Shown here piece by piece: positions 1 to 7,720 of a stretch of 9,940 nt of DNA (position 1 is its first letter; every line of letters begins with the position of its first letter). The notes under the pieces are model-generated. The model was not told the DNA's origin. It was given only the letters and a program-made list of their open reading frames with translations, and did no database searches. The translations under genes and the position numbers were made by a program. Origin of the DNA: an uncultured Gammaproteobacteria bacterium (GTDB lineage Bacteria > Pseudomonadota > Gammaproteobacteria > GCA-002705445 > GCA-002716945); NCBI GenBank assembly GCA_913041865.1, contig CAJWIW010000036.1, forward strand, positions 1-9,940. The letters run 5' to 3'.

Positions 1-1
1 T

Positions 2-1627
2 ATGACAAACCTTCATTCAGGTGCTAAATTCTCAGATAAGAATTACAAGTTTTCTGGTGGTCTTCATGGAGTAGGTGTGTCAATTGTAAATGCACTTTCA
101 CACTCACTTAGTGTTTTTGTTGTTAGAAATGGAGATAAAAGTCAATATGAAATGTTATTTTCCAATGGTTCTGTAAAAAAGAAAATTTGCAAATCAAAAA
201 AAAATATCAAAAAGAAATCTGGCACATTAATCAAATTTAAGCCAAATGAAAAATATTTTGATACTAATGAACTTGATATAAGAGAACTGCATAATCTTAT
301 AAAAGCAAAATCAATATTACAACCGGGGCTCAAATTAAAAGTTGTCGATGAATTATACAATACCGGTACAACAGAGTATTTACATAATGGTAGTCTTGGA
401 GATTATCTAATAAATTCAACTGATGGTCTTGACTTTATTCCATCAAAGCCTTGCTCTGGCAATTTTGAATCTTCTGATTTGACTATCGATTGGTCATGCG
501 TTTGGCTAACAGATTCAACGGATACCGTACAAGAGAGTTATGTAAATTTAATACCTACATCAAATGGTGGCAGCCATGTAAATGCTTTAAAGACAGCAGT
601 CGTAGAATCATTAAGAGATTTTTGTACCAGAAAAAAATTATTACCAAAAAATATTAAACTAACTCCAGATGATGTTTGGAGAAACACATCTTTTATTATA
701 TCTTTAAAGATGGTGGATCCGCAATTTGCTGGACAAACTAAAACAAAGCTTCAATCAGCTCATATATTGTCGAGATTAACACCTAAACTTAAAGACAACT
801 TTGAGATATGGTTTAACCAAAACTCAGAAACAGCTCAATCAATAGCTGCTCTCATTATCAGTAATGCAGAAGAGCGTGTGAATGCTAATTTATCACCAGT
901 TCGAAAAAATCATAGAACTACATTGCTACCTAGTAGACTATCTGATTGTTTGATTAAAGATACCAGAGCAAATGAGCTTTTTTTAGTTGAAGGTGATTCT
1001 GCAGGCGGGTCTGCTAAACAAGCTAGAGATAAAAATTTCCAGGCTATTTTGCCTCTTAGAGGAAAAATTCTTAATACTTGGGAGCTTCATTCTTCTAAAA
1101 TTTTGGATTCAAAAGAGGTGAAGGATATAAGTATTTCGATAGGCGTAGAACCTGGAAGCACAGACTTGACTAGGCTTAGGTATGGAAAGATTTGTATACT
1201 AGCAGATGCTGATTCAGATGGATTACACATTGCAACACTACTATTGGCATTATTCTTAAAACATTATGAACCATTAGTTAAATCAGGACATATCTACATT
1301 GCTAAGCCACCACTCTATAGAGTAGATTTCAAAAAAGAAACTTTTTATGTCATAGACGATGATGACCTTAAAAGAACACTCAAAAAAATGAAGATAGATC
1401 CTGAAAGTAATGATCTGTCAATCACAAGATTTAAAGGACTCGGGGAAATGAATCCTTCACAACTTCGAGAAACAACATTATCAAAAAAATCTCGAAAATT
1501 ATTAGCACTCACTCTCTCAAATAAAGCAGAAGATCATAGAATGATGGATATGCTTTTAAATAAGAAGAAATCACCTGAAAGAAAGATATGGTTAGAAAAG
1601 AAAGGAAACTTGGCTCAATTTGAATAA
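2..1627 (+). CDS. parE: DNA topoisomerase IV subunit B (ParE), 5' end outside the window
   Basis: ATPase/TOPRIM subunit of topoisomerase IV, which with ParC decatenates daughter chromosomes and relaxes supercoils. The frame is open from the window edge. The first ATG is internal, because it lies just before the GHKL motif GLHGVGVSIVNALS (residues 20-33 of the visible part); roughly 90 residues, including the first ATP-binding motifs, are therefore missing. The 541 visible residues plus those match the roughly 630 of E. coli ParE. Visible in order: the transducer QTK loop in PQFAGQTKTKL (240-250), TOPRIM EGDSAGGSA from E330, PLRGKILN, the metal-binding acidic motif DADSDG from D402, and the C-terminal RFKGLGEMNPSQLRETTL, which reads as ParE rather than GyrB. 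Adjacency to parC supports this. A run of nine A at 196-204 is a possible slippage spot but the frame stays open. The stop overlaps parC by 8 bp. Confidence 0.96.
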   Translation: MTNLHSGAKFSDKNYKFSGGLHGVGVSIVNALSHSLSVFVVRNGDKSQYEMLFSNGSVKKKICKSKKNIKKKSGTLIKFKPNEKYFDTNELDIRELHNLIKAKSILQPGLKLKVVDELYNTGTTEYLHNGSLGDYLINSTDGLDFIPSKPCSGNFESSDLTIDWSCVWLTDSTDTVQESYVNLIPTSNGGSHVNALKTAVVESLRDFCTRKKLLPKNIKLTPDDVWRNTSFIISLKMVDPQFAGQTKTKLQSAHILSRLTPKLKDNFEIWFNQNSETAQSIAALIISNAEERVNANLSPVRKNHRTTLLPSRLSDCLIKDTRANELFLVEGDSAGGSAKQARDKNFQAILPLRGKILNTWELHSSKILDSKEVKDISISIGVEPGSTDLTRLRYGKICILADADSDGLHIATLLLALFLKHYEPLVKSGHIYIAKPPLYRVDFKKETFYVIDDDDLKRTLKKMKIDPESNDLSITRFKGLGEMNPSQLRETTLSKKSRKLLALTLSNKAEDHRMMDMLLNKKKSPERKIWLEKKGNLAQFE

Positions 1628-3887
1628 AAAGAAAATAAAATTAGAAGAAATAATAAAGGAGAAGGACCGTTTTATCGAACGGTCATCGCTCGGTCAATTC
1701 TCAGAACAAGCATATTTGAATTACTCTATGTATGTAATTCTTGACCGTGCTTTGCCAAGTATAACAGATGGACTCAAGCCTGTTCAGAGAAGGATAATAT
1801 ATGCAATGAATGAACTTGGCCTAAATAGTAAGGCTAAATTTAAGAAATCTGCAAGAACCATAGGAGATGTTTTAGGTAAGTATCATCCCCATGGTGATTC
1901 TGCTTGTTATGAGGCCATGGTCATGCTTGCGCAAGACTTTTCGTTTAATTATCCATTTGTAGAAGGCCAAGGTAATTGGGGCACACAAGATGATCCAAAA
2001 TCATTTGCTGCAATGCGATATACAGAATCAAGATTGACCAAATATTCTGATCTCTTTTTAAATGGTATCGAAAAGAATACTGTTGAATGGTCTAATAACT
2101 TTGATGGGACATTACTAGAACCAAAACAACTACCAGCAAGTATTCCAAATATAATAATTAATGGGAGCTCTGGGATCGCAGTAGGGATGTCGACAGATAT
2201 TCCTTCACATAATCTTGCAGAGATTATTGATTCAACTATATTGCTTATCGATAAGCCAAAAACAACTATCAATGAAATTATGGGTATCGTGAAAGGTCCA
2301 GATTTCTCGACAGGAGGTGAGATAATAGCCTCCGAGTCAGACATAAGTGGCATATATAAAAACGGTCTTGGAAACATTAAATTGAGAGCAACCTATAGAG
2401 TAGATGGGAAAAATATAATTATTCAATCATTACCTTATCAATCTCATACAACAAAAATAATTGAGCAAATTCAAGACCAAATCAGTAACAAAAAATTAAT
2501 ATTCGTAGAAAATGTTTTTGATGATTCAGATCAAGAGCACCCAGTTAGAATCATAATAAAAATCAAAGGAAGATCATACAACCCAGATGAAATCATGTCT
2601 CATCTATTCTTCTCAACTGATTTAGAGAAGAATATCAGGGTAAATATGAACATTATTGGTCTTGATAACAAACCTAGTGTTAAAAATATCCATCAGGTCT
2701 TATCTGAATGGATTAATTTTAGGTTAAATTCATTAAAGAGAATGCTTCAATGGGAGCTTAATAAGATCCAAGAAAGAATACATATATTGCAAGCTTATGT
2801 GATTGTATTCAAGTATCTAGACAAAGTCATCAAATTGATCAGAACAATTGATGATCCTAAGAGAAAAATTATGTCGTTATGTAAATTATCAGATAAACAG
2901 TACGATGCAATAATTAATATGAGAATAAGAAGTCTTGCAAAACTCCAAGAGCATAATATTAAAAAGGAACTTGAAGAACTTACAAGTCAAGAAAAGGGTT
3001 TGTTGCAAATCATAAAATCTCCTAAAAGACTTAAAACCTATCTTAAAAAAGATTTAAAAAATATCAAAGATGAATTTGGCAAATCAAGATTCACAAAAAT
3101 TAATGACTCAAAAGTACAATCATCTAATGAGATCAAGATTAGTGCTGCCGTTAGCGATATTACTGCTATATTGTCATCTAATGGCTGGATAAGATTTAAC
3201 AAGGGTCATGATGCAAATCTAGAAAATATAAAATTTAAAACTGGTGATTCTTATTATTGTCATCTCAAGATTAAATCGAACGACACACTTATTTTCTTTG
3301 ATCAAAGCGGCCTTGTTTATAATATGGCATCAGATAATCATCCGATTAGCAGAGGAGATGGAGACCCATTGAGTAAATTTTTCAACCTTCAAGATGGTAC
3401 AAAAATGATTGGTATGTTAAATCATTCAAATAAAGATAGTGTTCTGCTTTGTTCTAACAGAGGATATGGTTTTATTACTGTACACGACGAATTAAGCGCA
3501 AAAAGTAAAAAAGGGAAAAAAATAATTAATGTAGGTAAATTTGAGGCTATTCAGCCTGTAGCATTAGATGTTGAGAGAGATCAATATTATCTCATTATTA
3601 CAAGTAGTGGATATATGTTGATAGAAAGGATTGACCAGATACCGATAATGCCAAAAGGAAAAGGTATTAAATTGATAAATATACCAAAGGCATCTGATGA
3701 AACCATAATATATTTAAGTGTTTTGAATCAAGATAAAAATTTAGAATTCAATTATAGTGGAAGGCGTCCACGCCAGATGACCTTCAACGATTTAGAAAAC
3801 TTTATTATGGCAAGAACAAGAAGAGGTAAGAAAATTGACAAAAAGTTTTTACTTGAAAAAGTTAAAACAACCTATAATATTAAGTAG
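1620..3887 (+). CDS. parC: DNA topoisomerase IV subunit A (ParC)
   Basis: Breakage-reunion subunit of topoisomerase IV. The 755 residues compare with 752 in E. coli ParC. The winged-helix region carries KKSARTIGDVLGKYHPHGDS (75-94) and the catalytic tyrosine is Y134 in AAMRYTESRL (Y120 in E. coli). Quinolone-region positions are S94 and E98, matching the susceptible E. coli S80 and E84. The C-terminal third is the beta-pinwheel; in place of a GyrA box it has only a degenerate SAKSKKGKK (626-634), consistent with ParC and not GyrA. The start is TTG at 1620: the frame upstream holds no ATG before a TAG at 1593, and the next ATG is codon 37, inside the conserved core. The only ribosome-site-like sequence (AAGGAA near 1602-1607) is rather distant, so translation probably depends on coupling to parE, whose stop it overlaps. 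Confidence 0.96.
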   Translation: MNKKKIKLEEIIKEKDRFIERSSLGQFSEQAYLNYSMYVILDRALPSITDGLKPVQRRIIYAMNELGLNSKAKFKKSARTIGDVLGKYHPHGDSACYEAMVMLAQDFSFNYPFVEGQGNWGTQDDPKSFAAMRYTESRLTKYSDLFLNGIEKNTVEWSNNFDGTLLEPKQLPASIPNIIINGSSGIAVGMSTDIPSHNLAEIIDSTILLIDKPKTTINEIMGIVKGPDFSTGGEIIASESDISGIYKNGLGNIKLRATYRVDGKNIIIQSLPYQSHTTKIIEQIQDQISNKKLIFVENVFDDSDQEHPVRIIIKIKGRSYNPDEIMSHLFFSTDLEKNIRVNMNIIGLDNKPSVKNIHQVLSEWINFRLNSLKRMLQWELNKIQERIHILQAYVIVFKYLDKVIKLIRTIDDPKRKIMSLCKLSDKQYDAIINMRIRSLAKLQEHNIKKELEELTSQEKGLLQIIKSPKRLKTYLKKDLKNIKDEFGKSRFTKINDSKVQSSNEIKISAAVSDITAILSSNGWIRFNKGHDANLENIKFKTGDSYYCHLKIKSNDTLIFFDQSGLVYNMASDNHPISRGDGDPLSKFFNLQDGTKMIGMLNHSNKDSVLLCSNRGYGFITVHDELSAKSKKGKKIINVGKFEAIQPVALDVERDQYYLIITSSGYMLIERIDQIPIMPKGKGIKLINIPKASDETIIYLSVLNQDKNLEFNYSGRRPRQMTFNDLENFIMARTRRGKKIDKKFLLEKVKTTYNIK

Positions 3888-3890
3888 GAG
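3886..3890 (+). promoter_or_regulatory. Ribosome binding site of htpX
   Basis: AGGAG lies 5 bases before the htpX ATG and begins inside the parC TAG stop (3885-3887). A ribosome ending parC would finish on top of this site, which suggests coupled translation. Confidence 0.75.
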
Positions 3891-3895
3891 AGATT

Positions 3896-4810
3896 ATGAA
3901 GCGTATTTTTTTCTTTATTATTACTAACATAGCGATCTTACTGGTCCTGAGCATATTCCTTAGTTTGATAGGGTTTACTGGTATTTTACAGCGTAATGGA
4001 GTCGATTTAGATTATGATTCTCTTATGTTGTTTTCTCTTGTATTCGGCATGGGTGGATCATTTATTTCACTCTATATGTCTAAATGGATGGCAAAGTCCA
4101 TGGCAGGAGTGCAAGTTATTAAGAATCCATCAAATGAATTCGAAAAGTGGTATGTTGATGTAGTGAAAAAACAAGCGAAACAACTTGGGCTTAAAAATCC
4201 AGAAATTGGGATATTTAACTCACCTCAGCCCAATGCGTTTGCAACTGGCTCATCAAGAAATAACTCTCTTGTTGCTTTGAGTACTGGTTTGATTTCAAGC
4301 ATGAAAAGAGATGAGGTTGAAGCTGTAATTGGACATGAAATGAGCCATGTAGCGAATGGTGACATGGTAACATTGTCACTAATACAAGGTATCATTAATG
4401 CTTTTGTGATTTTTTTCTCAAGAGTGATTGGTCATTTTGTTGATAGAGTAATACTAAAGAACGAACGTGGATATGGAATAGGATATTTCTTCACAGTAAT
4501 TTTTGCTCAAGTCATCTTGGGTATTCTTGCTTCTACGATAGTTTGTTGGTTTTCTAGAAGACGTGAATTTAGAGCAGATTATGGTGGTGCACAACTTACG
4601 TCGAAAGCGAGCATGATAAACTCATTAAAAGTCTTACAAAAAATGTCTGCAGCAAAATTACCGGATCAAATGCTTGCTTTTGGTATATCAAACCGTGGGA
4701 ACCAAGGTACTGTTAGAAAGTTGTTCTCAACACACCCTCCGATCTCAGATAGAATCGCAGCTCTTGAGCAGGCGAATATATCAGAGTATGCAAAACAACA
4801 TATGAATTAA
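3896..4810 (+). CDS. htpX: HtpX membrane zinc metalloprotease (M48 family)
   Basis: Inner-membrane zinc endoprotease that degrades misfolded membrane proteins, in E. coli alongside FtsH. The 304 residues compare with 293 in E. coli. Two N-terminal membrane spans are visible (about 4-27 and 44-62), then the catalytic zinc motif HEMSH (H147, E148, H151) in VIGHEMSHVANGDMVT, two further hydrophobic segments (about 159-182 and 196-219), and RRREFRAD, whose E224 matches the third zinc ligand of E. coli HtpX (E222). The C-terminal STHPPISDRIAAL is typical of M48 proteases. The ATG has a good ribosome site 5 bases upstream. It lies 8 bp after parC and its stop overlaps the efp start by one base (TAATG), so it is probably transcribed with its neighbours and not from its own heat- or envelope-stress promoter; no such promoter is visible. 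All catalytic residues are intact. Confidence 0.95.
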   Translation: MKRIFFFIITNIAILLVLSIFLSLIGFTGILQRNGVDLDYDSLMLFSLVFGMGGSFISLYMSKWMAKSMAGVQVIKNPSNEFEKWYVDVVKKQAKQLGLKNPEIGIFNSPQPNAFATGSSRNNSLVALSTGLISSMKRDEVEAVIGHEMSHVANGDMVTLSLIQGIINAFVIFFSRVIGHFVDRVILKNERGYGIGYFFTVIFAQVILGILASTIVCWFSRRREFRADYGGAQLTSKASMINSLKVLQKMSAAKLPDQMLAFGISNRGNQGTVRKLFSTHPPISDRIAALEQANISEYAKQHMN

Positions 4811-5379
4811 TGTCTGATAATTCGTACATCTTGAAAAATGGGAATAAAATTCTCGTTGATAATCAACCATTTCTGATACTCGATAATGAGTTTGTTAACC
4901 CAGGCAAAGGACAAGCCTTTACCAGAGTTAAAATTAGAAATTTACTCAACAATAAAGTTCTAGAAAAAACGATTAAAATTGGAGAGACTGTCAGTGAAGC
5001 TGATGTTTTTAGTACAAAAATGCAGTTTTTATATAAAGAATCAGATAAGTATGTTTTTATGAATCTAGAATCTTTTGAACAAACTCAAGTTGATTCATCT
5101 ATTGTATCCGAAAACGCAAGATGGTTTATCGATGGCAATGATTGTGATGTTACAATGTGGAATAATGAAATAATTCAAGTTAATCCTGCTAAACATGTGA
5201 GTCTTAAAGTCGTATCGACAATAGAGGCTGTAAAGGGTGATACAGTATCGTCGACATTAAAAGAAGCAGTACTAGAAAATGGAGAAAGTATAATGGTTCC
5301 TATATTCATTAAAGAAGGAGAGACCATTAGAGTTGACACAGAAAGTAATGAATACGCATCAAGAGAAAAAAATGAATAG
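4810..5379 (+). CDS. efp: Translation elongation factor P
   Basis: EF-P binds between the ribosomal P and E sites and promotes peptide-bond formation at polyproline stalls. The 189 residues match the family length. The domain I loop reads EFVNPGKGQAF, with K33 at the position of the modified lysine of E. coli (K34), so this is the lysine type expected to be beta-lysylated by EpmA, not the rhamnosylated-arginine type and not YeiP/EfpL. Further family motifs are FMNLESFEQ, the WNNEIIQVNP region, KGDT and the C-terminal GETIRVDTESNEYASR. EpmA and EpmB are not in the window. The ATG shares its A with the htpX stop (TAATG) and has no Shine-Dalgarno sequence, so re-initiation after htpX is the likely route. 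The short tail EKNE extends past the usual end. Confidence 0.96.
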   Translation: MSDNSYILKNGNKILVDNQPFLILDNEFVNPGKGQAFTRVKIRNLLNNKVLEKTIKIGETVSEADVFSTKMQFLYKESDKYVFMNLESFEQTQVDSSIVSENARWFIDGNDCDVTMWNNEIIQVNPAKHVSLKVVSTIEAVKGDTVSSTLKEAVLENGESIMVPIFIKEGETIRVDTESNEYASREKNE

Positions 5380-5755
5380 AATACAAAAAAATCGTCAGAG
5401 AGCACAACAGGAGATCCAAGATTTTAAAGTTAAAAAAAATGCACGAATAATATCTGTTTTATTTTGGTTCGCTTCTAGCATGTATATTTACTCAAATGAT
5501 GTGGGATTTTCTGACGTATACTCCTGGAAGCCTTTTGTTTTCTTCATCCTAGGACCTATTTTTTCTGCAATTTTATTTGGTAATATCATTTTTTATGCAC
5601 AAAAAGTGATAGAGAAAACTATAATTAAGATTTTTGAGACATCGCGACCACAAGCTATACCAGTAATTGTTATCATTGTTTTCTTTTGTTTTTTAGTTGG
5701 AATTTTTCTTTTAATATTTGAATTCGCTAAAATATTACAATATTTACTCCATTAA
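5372..5755 (+). CDS. Small three-span membrane protein of unknown function
   Basis: Family not recognised. The 127 residues begin with a very basic, polar stretch (MNRIQKNRQRAQQEIQDFKV, probably cytoplasmic and helical), followed by three hydrophobic segments at about 24-40, 53-76 and 95-118, with a charged connector KVIEKTIIKIFETSRPQ between the second and third. No catalytic motif is visible. The ATG at 5372 was chosen because an AAGAG lies about 5 bases upstream and it gives an 8-bp overlap with the efp stop, like the other junctions of this operon. In-frame TTG (5333) and ATG (5348) starts exist but would overlap efp further. The gene appears to be the last of the parE-efp run and ends tail to tail with the photolyase-like gene, the two stops sharing TTAA. 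Translation is plausible from position and composition; function is unknown. Confidence 0.68.
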   Translation: MNRIQKNRQRAQQEIQDFKVKKNARIISVLFWFASSMYIYSNDVGFSDVYSWKPFVFFILGPIFSAILFGNIIFYAQKVIEKTIIKIFETSRPQAIPVIVIIVFFCFLVGIFLLIFEFAKILQYLLH

Positions 5756-7206
5756 AATTTATTTTTATTACTGGCATGCTTTTGAACAATAATTTTCGAT
5801 AGTTCCCTAGCTTTATTAGTTTTCTTAATAGACCAAATTCTGTCTTTTGCTAGCTGAGTAGACAATACATTATCTACAAGTGGTTCTGGGTACGAAATAC
5901 CTCTCTTATAATCAACAAATTTCATTTCTATGGGGGACATCATCCATGGTTGATGTATGTGTTTGTCTGGGACTTCTCTGAGTTCAGGAACCCACTCTTT
6001 GATAAAATTACCATTAGGATCATGATCGAGTGATTGTTTGATTGGGTTATAAATACGAATAGTGTTGATTCCAGTCGTTCCAGACTGCATTTGGACTTGT
6101 GAGTAATGTATTCCTGGCTCGTAATCTGTGAATAATCTTGCCAAGTATTTACTAGTTATTCTCCAATCAAGCCACAGCTGGTAAGATGCAAAAGATACTA
6201 GCATCGCTCTCATTCTAAAGTTTATCCATCCAGTATTTTTTAAATATCTCATACAGGCATCTATGAAAGGAAAACCAGTCATACCAGACTTCCAAGCTAT
6301 AAATAATTTTTCATTGAAACTGTTTTCACGTAACCCATCATAGGCTTCATTGAGATTCGAGGACTCTATTGAAGGCTCATCATAATATTTTTGAATAAAA
6401 TGACAATGCCATGCTAATCTACTTTTAAATGACATAAGTGACTTTTTATAGTCCCCATCTGAAGTTTTTATTGTTTTAATAGTTTCCTGATATATTCGTT
6501 TGAGAGATATAGTACCAAAAGCAATATGTGGGCTCAGTCTTGAGCATGAAGTTTCTGCTGTAATAGGCGATGACATTTGAGATCTATAAAATTCACCTCT
6601 ATCAGAGAGAAAACTTGATAGGTTGTTTTGAGCAAACTTAGCCCCACCTTTTTGTATATTATCTGTGCAAATTTCATCCATTTTAATATTTTCTACCCTA
6701 TATTTGTAATCTTTTATAAATTTACAATTGCAGGCTGTATAATCTGTATATTTTTTTGACATGAATTTTTTCCACTCGTATGACCAGGTAGATCTATTCC
6801 TGTTTGAAAGTTGGATACCAAATTGATCAAACTTTTTCCAATGAATATTTTTATATCTAAATAATGCGTCACAGTCGTCGTCAACTTTTTTGATGTATGA
6901 CTCTTTGAATATATTATGACTATATACGCACGATATTTTATATTTACTGATTAAATTTTTGAAGATTTCTACAGTGTCACCACAGTATATGTTCAGACTT
7001 GCATAAAACTTAGTTTCCAGCCTATTTTCAAGATCTGTCAGACTGTCTTTTATGAACCTTAGATGAAAGGGGCTAGTTGTCTCTTTGCTAAGAAATTGTT
7101 GATCAATAATATATATTAGGATTAGTGAGTCTGATTTTAAAGCACTATGAAAGGCCTCGTTGTCTTCTATACGTAAATCATTCCTGAACCACATTACATT
7201 TGTCAT
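5752..7206 (-). CDS. Photolyase/cryptochrome-family flavoprotein with a divergent active site
   Basis: The 484 residues show an N-terminal photolyase antenna domain (WFRNDLRIEDNEAF, about 1-135) and a C-terminal FAD-binding domain (about 215-425) with TSCSRLSPHIAFGTIS (219-234), GMTGFPFIDACMRYL and IRIYNP. The family either repairs UV photoproducts with light or senses blue light. Against E. coli PhrB recalled from memory, residues 263-373 align without gaps at an offset of 11. W277, W359 and D372 are kept (W266, W348, D361), but E274 is R263, N341 is F330, M345 is A334, N378 is H367, W382 is V371, W384 is M373 and W306 is N295. The stretch DYEPGIHYSQVQMQSGTTGI (361-380) has no tryptophan. 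Similar sequences are, as I recall, found in cyanobacteria and other marine bacteria, so this looks like a real subfamily and not decay. CPD repair should not be assumed. No ribosome site precedes the ATG. Confidence 0.9.
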   Translation of the reverse strand: MTNVMWFRNDLRIEDNEAFHSALKSDSLILIYIIDQQFLSKETTSPFHLRFIKDSLTDLENRLETKFYASLNIYCGDTVEIFKNLISKYKISCVYSHNIFKESYIKKVDDDCDALFRYKNIHWKKFDQFGIQLSNRNRSTWSYEWKKFMSKKYTDYTACNCKFIKDYKYRVENIKMDEICTDNIQKGGAKFAQNNLSSFLSDRGEFYRSQMSSPITAETSCSRLSPHIAFGTISLKRIYQETIKTIKTSDGDYKKSLMSFKSRLAWHCHFIQKYYDEPSIESSNLNEAYDGLRENSFNEKLFIAWKSGMTGFPFIDACMRYLKNTGWINFRMRAMLVSFASYQLWLDWRITSKYLARLFTDYEPGIHYSQVQMQSGTTGINTIRIYNPIKQSLDHDPNGNFIKEWVPELREVPDKHIHQPWMMSPIEMKFVDYKRGISYPEPLVDNVLSTQLAKDRIWSIKKTNKARELSKIIVQKHASNKNKF

Positions 7207-7258
7207 AAATTTAGGTTACATCAGAGAATAAAAATATCTAGCTTATTAAATGTGTGGT

Positions 7259-7285
7259 TTGACCAAATTAGGTTTGTGCTAAAAT
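7259..7285 (+). promoter_or_regulatory. Candidate promoter of the 55-codon gene at 7292, leaderless
   Basis: TTGACC (7259-7264) and TAAAAT (7280-7285, five of six matches to TATAAT) are separated by 15 bp, shorter than the usual 17. The -10 ends six bases before the ATG at 7292, which would make the A of the ATG the first transcribed base. Read by eye only. Confidence 0.4.
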
Positions 7286-7291
7286 AAACTC

Positions 7292-7459
7292 ATGACACTA
7301 GGATGTGCAAATTCTTTAATAATTTTGAATGCAATAATTATATCTTTTGGAGCTTATCAATTTTACTTTAAAAACTTGGATATATCTTGGCTGGCACTAA
7401 TCTTGTTCCTTGCAATTGGTACTAGTGGTGAAATAATTCTAACTGGAAGGTGTACGTAA
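7292..7459 (+). CDS. 55-residue small membrane protein, hypothetical
   Basis: A short open frame, ATG at 7292 and TAA at 7457-7459, in the gap between the photolyase-like gene and the dioxygenase-like gene. The protein has two hydrophobic segments, about 7-25 (ANSLIILNAIIISFGAYQF) and 33-50 (WLALILFLAIGTSGEIIL), joined by a short YFKNLDIS turn and ending TGRCT. The hairpin shape and C-terminal TGxC are loosely reminiscent of DUF2892 membrane proteins, but the resemblance is too weak to name it. No Shine-Dalgarno sequence is present; the candidate promoter immediately upstream predicts a leaderless message. The two clean membrane spans and the promoter argue that it is real, and its length is the main reason for doubt. 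Function unknown. Confidence 0.5.
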   Translation: MTLGCANSLIILNAIIISFGAYQFYFKNLDISWLALILFLAIGTSGEIILTGRCT

Positions 7460-7472
7460 TTTACCTAGTGTA

Positions 7473-7500
7473 TTGTATGAATTTAACATCAAAAGATAAT
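7473..7500 (+). promoter_or_regulatory. Candidate promoter of the four-cysteine gene at 7509
   Basis: TTGTAT (7473-7478), 16 bp spacer, GATAAT (7495-7500, five of six matches). Transcription would begin about two bases before the ATG at 7509. The -35 match is poor. Confidence 0.33.
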
Positions 7501-7508
7501 TTAAGACG

Positions 7509-7670
7509 ATGAAGAAGTGCCACAAATGTAATAATTTAGAATCAAAATTATTCAGATGTAAATATGATATTCATGCGTGGATCTTTTTATGTCAATCATG
7601 CCTATCAGAAGTAAAGAGAAAACATGAAAAAACATATACATATGGTGGGACATGGAAATTCAGAAAATAA
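7509..7670 (+). CDS. 53-residue four-cysteine, zinc-ribbon-like protein
   Basis: ATG at 7509, TAA at 7668-7670. Two CxxC pairs, C4-x2-C7 (CHKC) and C28-x2-C31 (CQSC), are spaced 20 residues apart as in a zinc ribbon, with an extra C17. The second pair sits in WIFLCQSC, followed by a basic stretch SEVKRKHEK and a C-terminal YTYGGTWKFRK. I recall short bacterial proteins of unknown function with the same layout, WxFxCxxC then YGGTWK, but cannot assign a family. It is not DUF2256, a cysteine protein often found beside photolyases, because the WRKKW and YCSxRC signatures are absent. There is no Shine-Dalgarno sequence, in keeping with its neighbours. The paired cysteines make a chance open frame unlikely. 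Metal binding and a nucleic-acid or protein-contact role are inference. Confidence 0.6.
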   Translation: MKKCHKCNNLESKLFRCKYDIHAWIFLCQSCLSEVKRKHEKTYTYGGTWKFRK

Positions 7671-7708
7671 CCTTAACTTATTCTTATTTAATTCACTCAA
7701 ATATGTTG

Positions 7709-7714
7709 TAATAT
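7709..7714 (+). promoter_or_regulatory. -10-like element of the dioxygenase-like gene
   Basis: TAATAT ends six bases before the ATG at 7721, the position expected for a leaderless message. No convincing -35 lies 16-18 bp upstream (the sequence there is ATTTAA). It is AT-rich sequence, so a chance match is possible. Confidence 0.3.
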
Positions 7715-7720
7715 TAAAGT

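Noticed and set aside
2..4. ATG at base 2 as the parE start
   Set aside because: It sits directly before the GHKL glycine motif, about 90 residues into the family; the true start is upstream of the window.
142..360. 72-codon open frame on the - strand inside parE
   Set aside because: Lies wholly inside the conserved parE frame, and its low-complexity Phe-rich translation looks like antisense of Lys codons.
1899..1913. Possible quinolone-resistance changes in ParC
   Set aside because: S94 and E98 match the susceptible E. coli S80 and E84.
1949..2377. 142-codon open frame on the - strand inside parC
   Set aside because: Antisense to the conserved ParC core; no ribosome site or recognisable motif.
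5175..5405. 76-codon open frame on the - strand across efp
   Set aside because: Antisense to the conserved EF-P C-terminus, Ser-rich, no supporting signals.
7509..7670. DUF2256 protein, a common photolyase neighbour
   Set aside because: The WRKKW and YCSxRC signatures are missing and the cysteine spacing differs.
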